Part shown: positions 43,192-51,403 of the stretch, in pieces
Layout of the letters: each line of letters opens with the position of its first letter
Numbering within the stretch: position 1 is the stretch's first letter
Program-made: the position numbers and the translations under genes
Notes under the pieces: model-generated
Database searches by the model: none
Told to the model about the DNA's origin: nothing
What the model saw: the letters and a program-made list of their open reading frames with translations, nothing else
Source of the DNA: Mycobacterium colombiense
GTDB lineage: Bacteria > Actinomycetota > Actinomycetes > Mycobacteriales > Mycobacteriaceae
Direction of reading: 5' to 3'
DNA length: 64,000 nucleotides
Assembly: GCF_001665835.1 (NCBI RefSeq)
Contig: NZ_LZSX01000089.1
Coordinates: 1 to 64,000 of the forward strand

Positions 43192-44013
43192 CTAGGCGAG
43201 CTTGGCCATCGTGTGATCCCACAATTCACGCGCGAGGATGGGATCGCTGGCCGCCCGATTGGCTTTGGCGGCCTTGCCTTTCACGTAATATTCGCCGGCC
43301 GCCCAGTCGACACCGGGCACGCTGGTCGCCAGCCAGACCAGCTGGTCGGCGCCGTGATCGGCGGTCTTGATCATTCGGCTGACGGGTGTGCGTTGCATGG
43401 TGGTCAACAACCGCGAACCGGACGAGTGACCGATGTTGGTGTTGACGAAGCCCGGGTGGACCACCGCCACCGCGAGGCCGTCGGCGGAAAAGCGCCGGTG
43501 TAATTCCTTGGTGAACAAGATGTTTGCCAGCTTCGCCAATGCATAGGCAGTGCTGGGCCGGCGCCGGTCCGTTGCGTCGAAGTCGGCGAGCTTGACTTTG
43601 CGCAGCAGCCGCTGAGACGAACTGGAGGTATTGACGATCGTGGCCCGCGAACCGACCAGCACCTCCAGCAGCTGCGTGGTGAGCAGGAACGGCGCCAGGT
43701 AGTTGACCTGAAGGGTGATCTCGTGGCCGTCGGCCGTCCGCCGGGGCTTGGAGAACACTCCCCCGGCGTTGTTGGCCAGCACGTCGAGGCGCGGATACTC
43801 CGACCGGATCTTGTCCGCCAGGGCCCGCACCTGGGACAGGTCGGCGAAGTCGGCGACGAAGTAGTCGGCATCGAGCTCCGCGGCCACGGCCGCGGTCTTG
43901 CTCTCCGAGCGTCCCACCAGCACCAGGTTGTCGCCGCCGCGGCTGATCCGGCGGGCCGCCGCCGCGCCGATGCCGTCGCTGGCACCGGTGATGACGATCG
44001 TCCTACGCGCCAT
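43192..44013 (-). CDS. Short-chain dehydrogenase/reductase (retinol-dehydrogenase-like)
   Basis: The 273-residue protein has TGASDGIGAA, NNAGGVF, VNTSSSSQ and the catalytic YALAKLAN (Tyr-x3-Lys), with VVHPGFVNTNIG after it. The pattern resembles the retinol dehydrogenase/light-dependent protochlorophyllide reductase-like SDRs that act on lipophilic alcohols or ketones. ATG 44013 follows GGTGGAGG at a suitable distance; the frame is open to 44070. It lies 57 bp downstream of a P450 gene in the same direction, so it could oxidise that enzyme's product. Confidence 0.9.
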   Translation of the reverse strand: MARRTIVITGASDGIGAAAARRISRGGDNLVLVGRSESKTAAVAAELDADYFVADFADLSQVRALADKIRSEYPRLDVLANNAGGVFSKPRRTADGHEITLQVNYLAPFLLTTQLLEVLVGSRATIVNTSSSSQRLLRKVKLADFDATDRRRPSTAYALAKLANILFTKELHRRFSADGLAVAVVHPGFVNTNIGHSSGSRLLTTMQRTPVSRMIKTADHGADQLVWLATSVPGVDWAAGEYYVKGKAAKANRAASDPILARELWDHTMAKLA

Positions 44014-44070
44014 TGCCTCGACCTCCACCGGGAGTGTAGCGAGGGCCCCGATCGAAGGGGGCGGCCGCAC

Positions 44071-45306
44071 TCAGGTCAGCGAGTAGCGCACCGGCAGGTG
44101 CTTGAGACCACCGACGAAGGTGGTGGCGATCAACTCCGGATCGCCGGTCAGCTCAATCGATTTGAGCCTCGGCAACAGCTCGCAAAAGAAACTGTTGACT
44201 TCCATGCGGGCCAGCGCAGCCCCCATGCAGAAGTGCACGCCATACCCGAAGGCCAGATGCTTGTTGGGGTCACGCCCGACGTCGAAGCGGAACGGATCGC
44301 CGAAGACCTCCTCGTCGCGGTTGGCCGAAACATAGGACAGCAGCACCGAATCCCCCGCGGCGATCGGCACCCCGCGCACGGTGGTGTCCTCGGCGGCGGT
44401 CCGCATGAACTCCTTGACCGGGGTGACCCAGCGGATCATCTCCTCGGTCGCCAGCGGCATCAGGTCGAGGTTGTCGCGCAGGCGGTCGAGCTGGTCCGGA
44501 TTCTCGATGAGCGCTTGCAGGCCGCCGGAGATGGTCGCGCTGGTGGTGTCGTGACCGGCGGTGGCCACGATCAGGTAGTACGACACCGTGTCGATGTCCG
44601 AGAGCGGTTCGCCGTCGACGGTGGCGTTGGCGATCGCCGAGGCCAGGTCCTCGGTCGGGTGCTCACGGCGCGCGGCGGTCACGCCGTTGAAGTACTGGAA
44701 CATGTCGAGCAGCGCGGGCAGCTGATCCTCGTTCGAATCGCCACGCCTGAATTCGCTGTCTTCGCTTCCGAACAGCTCCTGGGTGAGTTTGAGCATGCGA
44801 GGAAAGTCGGCTTCCGGGATACCCAGCAGCGACATGATCACGAACAGTGGGTAGTTCACCGCGACCTGCTGGACGAAGTCGCACTCGGGCCCGACGGCCA
44901 ACATCTTGTCGACGTAGATCTTGGCCAGCTCGTCGACGCGCATCTTCAACGCGCGCATCGCCTTTGGACGGAACCAGTCCGAGCCGATCGCCCGCACCAC
45001 CCGATGCTGTGGATCATCCAGATGGATCAGTGTGCGCACACCGGCGGCGGCCTGCATCTCATCGCCCGCGGTTGTGGTCAGCACCGGGCGCGGCCAGTTG
45101 GTGAACAACATGTTCTCGCGCTCGATGTCCATGATGTCGGCGTGCTTGGTGATCGCCCAGAACGGCTTGTAGTCCGGCACCTCGACCCAGGACACCGGGG
45201 CGTTGGCGCGCAGGTGCGTCAGCGCCGCATGCAACCGCTGCTCGTCGGTGTACGCCAACGGGTCTGCCAATAGCTTCGCGGCCTCGTCCATCGTCGTTGC
45301 GCTCAC
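44071..45306 (-). CDS. Cytochrome P450
   Basis: The 411-residue protein has I-helix TAGHDTTSA, K-helix EEMIRW (ExxR) and heme loop FGYGVHFCMGAALA. It is a soluble class I P450, distinct from the other three P450s in the window. GTG 45306 has AGGAG upstream and overlaps by 4 bp the stop of a 20-codon upstream frame. The promoter holds TTACAGTAA and is shared with the divergent carboxylase gene. Function is unknown; downstream genes (SDR) suggest alcohol oxidation after hydroxylation. Confidence 0.93.
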   Translation of the reverse strand: MSATTMDEAAKLLADPLAYTDEQRLHAALTHLRANAPVSWVEVPDYKPFWAITKHADIMDIERENMLFTNWPRPVLTTTAGDEMQAAAGVRTLIHLDDPQHRVVRAIGSDWFRPKAMRALKMRVDELAKIYVDKMLAVGPECDFVQQVAVNYPLFVIMSLLGIPEADFPRMLKLTQELFGSEDSEFRRGDSNEDQLPALLDMFQYFNGVTAARREHPTEDLASAIANATVDGEPLSDIDTVSYYLIVATAGHDTTSATISGGLQALIENPDQLDRLRDNLDLMPLATEEMIRWVTPVKEFMRTAAEDTTVRGVPIAAGDSVLLSYVSANRDEEVFGDPFRFDVGRDPNKHLAFGYGVHFCMGAALARMEVNSFFCELLPRLKSIELTGDPELIATTFVGGLKHLPVRYSLT

Positions 45307-45365
45307 TGCTGAGACTCCTCGATTTGGGCCGCTCCGTCGACCTCCGGACGGGCGGCGTCAGACAT
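45303..45365 (-). CDS. Putative 20-residue leader peptide overlapping the P450 start
   Basis: ATG 45365 encodes MSDAARPEVDGAAQIEESQQ and its TGA overlaps the P450 GTG (GTGA). It starts 11 bp after the TTACAGTAA promoter palindrome in the leftward direction. It could couple translation to the P450, or the true N-terminus of the P450 could have been separated from it by a frameshift. No family similarity is visible. Confidence 0.35.
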   Translation of the reverse strand: MSDAARPEVDGAAQIEESQQ

Positions 45366-45375
45366 GCGGGTAACT

Positions 45376-45384
45376 TTACAGTAA
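45376..45384. promoter_or_regulatory. TTACNGTAA site between P450 and carboxylase genes
   Basis: TTACAGTAA lies in the divergent gap. On the leftward strand TACTGT overlaps it and could be the P450 -10 element. Confidence 0.45.
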
Positions 45385-45449
45385 GCAATCCAGTATGTGA
45401 CCCTACAAATCTGGTCGCGCGACGAATCTCCATGAGGTAGGACATAGGC

Positions 45450-46946
45450 ATGCCGAAAGCCCAGGATTGGGGAGAAACGCTCGAGGATCTCGAGCGGCGC
45501 CGTCAGCACGCGCGGGACATGGGCGGACCGGAGCGACTCGACAAGCACCGCAACAAGGGCAAGCTCGATGCCCGCGCACGAATCGAGTACCTCCTCGACC
45601 CGGGCACGTTCCGCGAGCTCGGCACCCTGGTCGGTGGTGAGATCGCTGCCGACGGCCTGGTCGTCGGCTCCGGCTCGATCAACGGTTCACCGGTGATGCT
45701 GGGCGCCGAAGACTTCACCACCATGGCGGGCAGCATCGGGCCCGGCGGCAACTCCAAGCGATACCGAATCGCCGAACTGGCACTGCGCGACAAGATCCCG
45801 CTGGTGATGCTGCTCGAAGGCGCAGGCTTTCGTCCCGGCGGCGGGCACTACGGCCGCACCCCCACCGACCTACTGGCCCAGGCGCAGTGCTCGGGCCGCG
45901 TCCCGACCGTCGGTGCCGTATTCGGGCCGTCGGCCGGACACGGCGCGCTGGTGGCCCCGGTCTGCGACTTCCGGATCATGAGCAGGCAGGGCGCGATCTT
46001 CACTGCCGGGCCGCCCGTAGTCAAAGAGTCCACCGGAGAAGACATTTCGAAGGAGGACCTTGGTGGGCCGGATGTCGCTTTGCCCAGCGGGGTGATCCAC
46101 AATGTCGCCGAGGACGATGAGTCCGTCCTCGACGAGGTCCGGCGCTACCTGTCCTATTTTCCGCCGAGCGCGTGGTCGTACCCGGCATCGTTGCCGCAGG
46201 ACGAGGACAGCGAGCCACGTGCGACGCCGGAGCTGCTCGACATAGTGTCCCGCGACAATCGCCGCGTTTACGACATGCGCGCCGTGCTCGACGTGATCTT
46301 CGACCGGCCCGACTGGTTCGAAGTCCAGCCGCAGTACGGCAAGGCGATCATTTGCGCGCTGGCCCATCTCGGTGGTCACCCGGTCGCGGTGGTGGCCAAC
46401 CAGCCCCAGGTGCTCGCCGGCTCCATCGACGCCGCGGCCGCGGACAAGGCGGCGCACTTCATCATGGTGGCCGACTCTTTCCACCTGCCCCTCGTCTTCC
46501 TAGCCGACAATCCCGGCATGCTGCCCGGCAGCCGGTCCGAGCGCAGCGGTGTGTTGCGCGCCGGCGCACGTATGTTCGCCGCCCAAACCACGGCCACCAC
46601 GGTGAAGCTGCACGTGACGCTGCGCAAGGCGTACGGGTTCGGCTCCATGGTCATGTCCCTGCTGGGTTTCGACAGCCAGTCCGCGACCTTCGCCTTCCCC
46701 GGCGCGACGATGGGTGCCATGAGCGCGGCCGCGCTGGGCCGGGCGACGCACGCCGGCGAGGACGTCACCGCAAAGTTGCGTGAGGCCGAGTTGCAGGCGT
46801 CCTTTCGGTCTGCCGAGCACATGGGGTTCGACGAACTCATCGATCCCCGTGAGACGCGCGATGTCCTGCTCGCCTCGCTGAAGCGTGGCCTGTCCAGCAG
46901 GCAGGCCGCCGCCCAGCCGGTGAGCCGGACCGTCATCATGCCGTGA
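45450..46946 (+). CDS. Acyl-CoA carboxylase beta (carboxyltransferase) subunit
   Basis: The 498-residue protein has both crotonase-like halves of a carboxyltransferase: an N-terminal region with LDKHRNKGKLDARARIEYLLDPGTF and GAGFRPGGGHYGRTPTD, and a C-terminal half with FLADNPGMLPGSRSERSGVLR, AYGFGSMVMSLLGF and FPGATMGAMSA. It transfers CO2 from carboxybiotin to an acyl-CoA. No biotin-carrying alpha subunit is encoded nearby, so it must use one from elsewhere. Relatives carboxylate geranyl-, methylcrotonyl- or propionyl-CoA. It diverges from a P450 over a TTACAGTAA site. Confidence 0.9.
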   Translation: MPKAQDWGETLEDLERRRQHARDMGGPERLDKHRNKGKLDARARIEYLLDPGTFRELGTLVGGEIAADGLVVGSGSINGSPVMLGAEDFTTMAGSIGPGGNSKRYRIAELALRDKIPLVMLLEGAGFRPGGGHYGRTPTDLLAQAQCSGRVPTVGAVFGPSAGHGALVAPVCDFRIMSRQGAIFTAGPPVVKESTGEDISKEDLGGPDVALPSGVIHNVAEDDESVLDEVRRYLSYFPPSAWSYPASLPQDEDSEPRATPELLDIVSRDNRRVYDMRAVLDVIFDRPDWFEVQPQYGKAIICALAHLGGHPVAVVANQPQVLAGSIDAAAADKAAHFIMVADSFHLPLVFLADNPGMLPGSRSERSGVLRAGARMFAAQTTATTVKLHVTLRKAYGFGSMVMSLLGFDSQSATFAFPGATMGAMSAAALGRATHAGEDVTAKLREAELQASFRSAEHMGFDELIDPRETRDVLLASLKRGLSSRQAAAQPVSRTVIMP

Positions 46947-46962
46947 GTGGCGCGCCGGGCGG

Positions 46963-48012
46963 CTAAAGCCGATCCGTCGCGCGGTAGGCCGCGACGACCG
47001 GCTCGAGCTCGTCGGGTGTGGCGCCGTGCATGATGAGCGCGTCGGCCCCGTAGTCGAATTCCTTGCGGATCCGATCCACGCACTGCTGCGCCGACCCGGT
47101 GGCCGAGGGCTCCAGCCATTCGTCGGGAATCAGCGTCGCGATGTGCTCGATCTGCTCGGCCGTGCCCTTGTGATCGATCCCGCCCGCGATCGAGGTGACC
47201 ACCGGATCCTCGCGGAACCGTTGCAGCACAGCGGGATCCCAGTTGTTGGTGCTGACCAGCAGGTCGCCGTAACCCTGCAGGTAGGTGGCCAGACGCGCCA
47301 CGGTCTTCTTCAGCCGCAGTTCTTCGGGTAGGTGGTCGCCGACGGTGGCGAAGCACGACCAGACCCGCACGCTGTCCGGGTCGCGGCCGGCCTTCTCCGC
47401 CGCCGACTTCACGGTGTTGACGCTGCGCTGCAAGGTCTCCGGCGTGAAATAGGTGTGCAGGATGACGTCGTCGAACACGCGTCCGCCGAGTGCGAGCGTG
47501 TTGGGCCCGAAGGCCACCAGCGCCAGCCGAATGTCCTCGTCGAAGTCGGGATCGAGGAACAGGATGGGGTACTTGCCCATCGGGCCGTCGTGGTTGAAGA
47601 TCAGCTCGCCGCGCCACAGCCGGCGCATCACCTGGGCCCAGTCCTCCATCTGCGCCGTCGTCACCGCCGGGATGCCGAAGGCCCCGTAGATCGCGGCGAT
47701 GCCGCGGCCGACGCCCAAAGTGAACCGGCCGCCCGACAGGCGATGCATCGTGGTCGCCCACGACCCGGTGATCAGGGGATGGCGGGTGTTGTGATTAGTT
47801 GCGGCGGTAGCGATTTGCATCCGGTTGGTCACCGCGCATGCCGCCCCGACCAGAGACGACGCCTCCTTGACGTTCCACCGCTCGGAGATGAAGCCGGTGC
47901 CGAAGCCGAGTTCCTCGCCGCGGCGGGCCTCGTCCATCAATGCTGCCGGGCCCTCACCGCCGGCCCCGGCCAGCAGGTAGAAACCCAATTCATCAAGCGT
48001 TCGGTCACTCAC
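46963..48012 (-). CDS. LLM-class (F420-dependent-type) oxidoreductase
   Basis: The 349-residue TIM-barrel protein has RRGEELGFGTGFISERWNVKEAS, a RLSGGRFTLGVGRG phosphate-binding segment, and NNWDPAVLQRF in the C-terminal part, as in F420-dependent luciferase-like enzymes of mycobacteria. GTG 48012 overlaps the stop of the SnoaL-like gene by 4 bp; the longer upstream frame is rejected. It is the last gene of the leftward unit stub-hydrolase-SnoaL-LLM. Confidence 0.88.
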   Translation of the reverse strand: MSDRTLDELGFYLLAGAGGEGPAALMDEARRGEELGFGTGFISERWNVKEASSLVGAACAVTNRMQIATAATNHNTRHPLITGSWATTMHRLSGGRFTLGVGRGIAAIYGAFGIPAVTTAQMEDWAQVMRRLWRGELIFNHDGPMGKYPILFLDPDFDEDIRLALVAFGPNTLALGGRVFDDVILHTYFTPETLQRSVNTVKSAAEKAGRDPDSVRVWSCFATVGDHLPEELRLKKTVARLATYLQGYGDLLVSTNNWDPAVLQRFREDPVVTSIAGGIDHKGTAEQIEHIATLIPDEWLEPSATGSAQQCVDRIRKEFDYGADALIMHGATPDELEPVVAAYRATDRL

Positions 48013-48389
48013 TTCCAAACCCCTTGCTGGTAGCCGCAGTTCCAAACCTCGGTTATCTTGCCATCTACGACGCGGAACACCTCGATGCTGGCGATGTTGG
48101 TCTCGGTGCCGTCCTTGGTGACGATCGTCGAGTCGTAGACGATCGCCACGTGCTCGCCGTCGTCGCCCTCGATGACGATGTTGAGGTCGAAGTGCAACGA
48201 GTCGGCCAGCTCCCACATGTCCACCACCCGCTGCACGGCTTCGGCGTGGGTCAGCGTCCGCACCCCACCGACCTCGTGCCGAATCACGTTGTCGGCCAAC
48301 AGTTCGTCGGCCAGGTCGATGTTGCATTCGTTCCACACGACGAGGTTGTAGAGCTCGACCACCGTTCGCGCGGTCCACGTGGGTGCCAT
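48009..48389 (-). CDS. SnoaL-like (NTF2-fold) polyketide-cyclase-family protein
   Basis: The 126-residue protein reads TVVELYNLVVWNECNIDLADELLADNVIRHEVGG and ends ASIEVFRVVDGKITEVWNCGYQQGVWK, a complete SnoaL-type fold with a His/Asp-lined pocket. Members isomerise, hydrate or cyclise small molecules. ATG 48389 overlaps the last base of the hydrolase stop upstream and its TGA overlaps the LLM start, so all three are coupled. Confidence 0.85.
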   Translation of the reverse strand: MAPTWTARTVVELYNLVVWNECNIDLADELLADNVIRHEVGGVRTLTHAEAVQRVVDMWELADSLHFDLNIVIEGDDGEHVAIVYDSTIVTKDGTETNIASIEVFRVVDGKITEVWNCGYQQGVWK

Positions 48390-49528
48390 CAGTCGGGCAC
48401 CACGGCTTTTTGCGCGGCCACGTCGCGCAGGAATCGGTCGGTGATCCGCTGCACCCGCCGCGAGAAGATGTGCCCGACGTGGCTGCCGTCGTACCAGTAC
48501 AGTTGGCCGCCCCAGCGTTCCTGCAACGCATCGGCCGGCTCGCGCATCGCCATCCGGTCGTGCCACGCCCCGACGATCAGCCGGCGATCCGGCGGCGGAG
48601 ACGGGGTGACCGCCAGTGGATCGATCACCGAAGTCAGCTGGGTCGCCACGGGCGATTCCAGCAACTCGCGGAATCCCTCGCGCGACGATCCCCATCGCTG
48701 CAGGTGGCGCGCGATCATCGCGTTGAGCCCCAGGATCGGCGTGTAAAGGGCGACGGCGTCGACCTGCTTCTCCAGGTGGGAAACCAGCGCGGCCACCGGG
48801 CTGCCCATCGAAATCCCTGCCACCACAACGGCGCTGGCTTGCGGCTGCACCCAGCGCACGATCGCGCGTACCTCGGAGACCACGCGCATCATGCCCGCCA
48901 CGTTGCCCAGCGGATCCAGGTCGGGATAGACCGGCCATTGGCCCCGCCGGCACCCGTGGCCGGGCTGCACGGGCAGTGCAACGTTGAAGCCCAACTTGTG
49001 ATGGATGTGTCCGATCCGGGACAACAACAGGTCCTCGGTGCCACCCTGGCCGGCGCCGTGCACCCAGACCAGCCACGGCCTGGGCTCATCGCGGTGCCGG
49101 CACAGATGCACCACCGCCCGTGCCGGGCCGCCCAGGCCATCGGCCTCCAGCGTGGCCGGCAATGCCGGGTCGTGCTCGAAGGCCATCCGTTCATACGCCA
49201 GACCCGGGATACTGCGCTTGCGTATCGAGCTGGCCCGCAACGGCTTCGGGTCGGCGTGCGCCCGGTCGATACCCAGCGAGGAGAGCTCCTCGGCGGCCGC
49301 GGTGCACGCGTCCAGTGGCCGCAACGGGGCGGGGCTTCCGCCCAGCAGCGAAAAGGCGCTCAGTACCAGTTCGTCGAGCATCGCCTCGCCGAACTGGCGT
49401 GCACCGCGTGGCGATAGCGGGACCCAGCCGGTCGACTCCTGCAGGCCGGCCACCGTGCGCGGCGCCAGCATTCCCAATTCACGGACCACATCCCTGGCCA
49501 GGCCCAGCCCGCTCAGCGCCGTCGCCAT
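48389..49528 (-). CDS. Alpha/beta-hydrolase fold protein
   Basis: The 379-residue protein has an N-terminal helical extension of about 130 residues, then the hydrolase core: WLVWVHGAGQGG (oxyanion region), GFNVALPVQPGHGCRRGQWP, the nucleophile elbow GISMGSPVAAL with Ser, and GSHVGHIFSRR with the candidate His. Unlike the hydrolase at 36111, the triad looks complete. It resembles mycobacterial alpha/beta hydrolases of unknown specificity. ATG 49528 is preferred over GTG 49537. It lies 18 bp after a SnoaL stump in the same direction. Confidence 0.85.
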   Translation of the reverse strand: MATALSGLGLARDVVRELGMLAPRTVAGLQESTGWVPLSPRGARQFGEAMLDELVLSAFSLLGGSPAPLRPLDACTAAAEELSSLGIDRAHADPKPLRASSIRKRSIPGLAYERMAFEHDPALPATLEADGLGGPARAVVHLCRHRDEPRPWLVWVHGAGQGGTEDLLLSRIGHIHHKLGFNVALPVQPGHGCRRGQWPVYPDLDPLGNVAGMMRVVSEVRAIVRWVQPQASAVVVAGISMGSPVAALVSHLEKQVDAVALYTPILGLNAMIARHLQRWGSSREGFRELLESPVATQLTSVIDPLAVTPSPPPDRRLIVGAWHDRMAMREPADALQERWGGQLYWYDGSHVGHIFSRRVQRITDRFLRDVAAQKAVVPD

Positions 49529-49546
49529 CTCGCCCACCTTCGCCAG

Positions 49547-49684
49547 CTATGCCAGTTTGAAACCGGTGTATCCGCCGGGGGCGAAAACGTCACGCCACGC
49601 CCCGACGTCTTTGGTGTCCAGGAAACGGCAGTAGCGCGCCTTCAGCTGCCGGATGGCTTCCAGCTCGTCAGCCGCCTCAGTCAT
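49547..49684 (-). pseudogene. Truncated SnoaL-like gene stub
   Basis: ATG 49684 encodes only 45 residues: MTEAADELEAIRQLKARYCR then FLDTKDVGAWRDVFAP and a short GGYTGFKLA end. The first part is the standard N-terminus of SnoaL_4-type proteins of about 130-170 residues; the fold cannot be complete at this length. AAGGGAG lies five bases upstream of the ATG, so it may still be translated. It heads the leftward operon and could be a decayed gene or a leader that couples translation to the hydrolase. Confidence 0.65.
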
Positions 49685-49725
49685 CGCACTCCCTTGCCGC
49701 TTACGGACCTGACTGCTGAAATCTA

Positions 49726-49734
49726 TACTGTAAC
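49726..49734. promoter_or_regulatory. TTACNGTAA-like site upstream of the Rieske operon
   Basis: TACTGTAAC reads GTTACAGTA on the other strand, matching eight of nine TTACNGTAA positions. It lies 36 bp before GTG 49770 and between divergent units. Confidence 0.4.
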
Positions 49735-49769
49735 GGACTTAGTATCTATCAGGAATCGAGAGGCTTCGT

Positions 49770-50777
49770 GTGAAAGTCCCATTCACCTGGAAAGTCACCG
49801 GCTGGTTCATGGTCGGCTGGTCTCCGGAGTTTCCCGTCGGCGAGGTCCGGCCGCTGCACTATTTCGGCGAGGATCTGGTGGCCTACCGGGACGAGCAGGG
49901 TGAGCTGCACGTCTTGGAAGCACATTGCAAACACCTGGGCGCGCACATCGGTCACGGCGGCAAGGTGGTCGGCGACTGCGTCCAGTGCCCCTTCCACGGC
50001 TGGCGCTGGGGTCCGGACGGCACCAACCGATACATCCCCTACCAGCCGGACCGGCCCAACCGCGGGTTACGTCTCAAGGTGTTTCCGGTGCAGGAGCAGT
50101 ACGACTGCGTCTTCGTCTGGCACCACCCGGACGGAAAAGAGCCGCAGTGGGAGATGCCGGACATCTTCGGAAAGTTCCCCCAGTTCGAGACGGACCCGGC
50201 GGCCTACTACCGGGCGTACCCGGAGTTCTCCCGGCGCGCGGAGCGCGAACCGGTGCATCCGCAGATCGTCGCCGAGAATGCCCCCGACAGCGCACATTTC
50301 GAGTACGTGCACCACGCCACCGTCACGCCCAGGGTGCTGGACTGGAAGATCGTCGACCAGGAATGGCAGTTCATCGCGGGCTGGCCGGACGCGAGCAGCG
50401 ACAACCCCGAGGACCTCGCGCTGCGGTTCCACAGCCACCTGTTCGGCCTCGGCGGAGCGATCAGCGTCTTCGAGGGCGCACAGAACCATCGGCTGATCTT
50501 CACCTGCACACCGGTCGACGACGAATGCTCGGACCTGTTCTACTCGATCTGGTGGCCGCGGCTCCCCGGCGATACCGCGGACGTCCCGGAAGGCAAACTG
50601 CGGGACGTCATCGAGAAACAATTCCTGTCCACCGTGTTCGACGATCTGCAGATCTGGCGCTACCAGAAGTACGTGGAACACCCCGCGTTGTCGAAAGTCG
50701 ACGCGAAAGGCTATATGGCGCTGCGGAAGTGGGCGACACAGTTCTATGACGTCACCCCGGTGGGCGCCCCCGCATGA
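49770..50777 (+). CDS. KshA-like Rieske oxygenase
   Basis: The 335-residue protein has the Rieske site HCKHLGAHIG and CPFHGWRWG and the mononuclear iron motif VAENAPDSAHFEYVHHAT. It is a full-length homologue of the 9139 Rieske gene product and of 3-ketosteroid 9-alpha-hydroxylase oxygenases, though substrate cannot be inferred. GTG 49770 starts the product directly at KVPFTWKVTGWF. It leads a rightward operon with an isochorismatase-like gene, a hotdog thioesterase and a FadD, all with 4-bp overlaps or short gaps. Confidence 0.9.
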   Translation: MKVPFTWKVTGWFMVGWSPEFPVGEVRPLHYFGEDLVAYRDEQGELHVLEAHCKHLGAHIGHGGKVVGDCVQCPFHGWRWGPDGTNRYIPYQPDRPNRGLRLKVFPVQEQYDCVFVWHHPDGKEPQWEMPDIFGKFPQFETDPAAYYRAYPEFSRRAEREPVHPQIVAENAPDSAHFEYVHHATVTPRVLDWKIVDQEWQFIAGWPDASSDNPEDLALRFHSHLFGLGGAISVFEGAQNHRLIFTCTPVDDECSDLFYSIWWPRLPGDTADVPEGKLRDVIEKQFLSTVFDDLQIWRYQKYVEHPALSKVDAKGYMALRKWATQFYDVTPVGAPA

Positions 50778-51403
50778 CGGACCGACTGGCCGGGCTGGCC
50801 GCACCCGAGCACACCGCGATCGTCACCCAGGAGTGCCAGGGCGCGGTGATGGGTCCCGACGCGGGACTGGCGATGCTCGCCGAGGAGGCGCGCCGCGAGG
50901 CGCTGCCCAACATCGCGCGGCTACTACCCGCAGCCCGCGCGGCCGGGGTGCGGGTCGTGCACTGCCTGGTGCAGCGGCGGCCCGACGGGCTCGGCTCCAA
51001 CCACAACGCGAAGATCTTCGCGATGGGCGGCGGCAACAAGGTGGACATCACACCCGGCACGCCGGGTGCGGAGCTGCTGCCCGAATTAGGGCCGGAGCCT
51101 TCGGATTTGGTGCTGCGCCGGTGGCACGGCGTGGGCCCGATGGGCGGCACGGACCTGGACGCGGTGCTGCGTAATCTCGGGGCGTCGACCATTGTCGTGG
51201 TGGGTGTTTCGCTGAACATCGCGATTCCCAACCTCGTCATGGATGCCGTCAACGCCGCCTACCGGGTGGTCCTGCCCCGCGACGCGGTGGCCGGCGTGCC
51301 CGCCGACTATGGTGCAGCGATGATCGCCAACACCCTGTCGCTGCTGGCCACGATCACCAGCACCGACGATCTGCTCCGGGCCTGGGACGAAGGACCGCGA
51401 TGA
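50774..51403 (+). CDS. Isochorismatase-fold protein lacking the catalytic Cys
   Basis: The 209-residue protein has the isochorismatase/cysteine-hydrolase fold, but the catalytic set is altered. The Asp of the D-x-Q motif is Glu20 (TQECQG), the Lys region reads LVLRRWHG with Arg, and the nucleophile motif (normally GVxTNVCV) reads GVSLNIAI, with Ala150 at the Cys position. Hydrolase chemistry by the usual mechanism is not possible. It is coupled to the Rieske gene (ATGA) and to the hotdog gene (ATGA), so it is under the same control and is likely functional in some other way. Confidence 0.82.
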   Translation: MTDRLAGLAAPEHTAIVTQECQGAVMGPDAGLAMLAEEARREALPNIARLLPAARAAGVRVVHCLVQRRPDGLGSNHNAKIFAMGGGNKVDITPGTPGAELLPELGPEPSDLVLRRWHGVGPMGGTDLDAVLRNLGASTIVVVGVSLNIAIPNLVMDAVNAAYRVVLPRDAVAGVPADYGAAMIANTLSLLATITSTDDLLRAWDEGPR

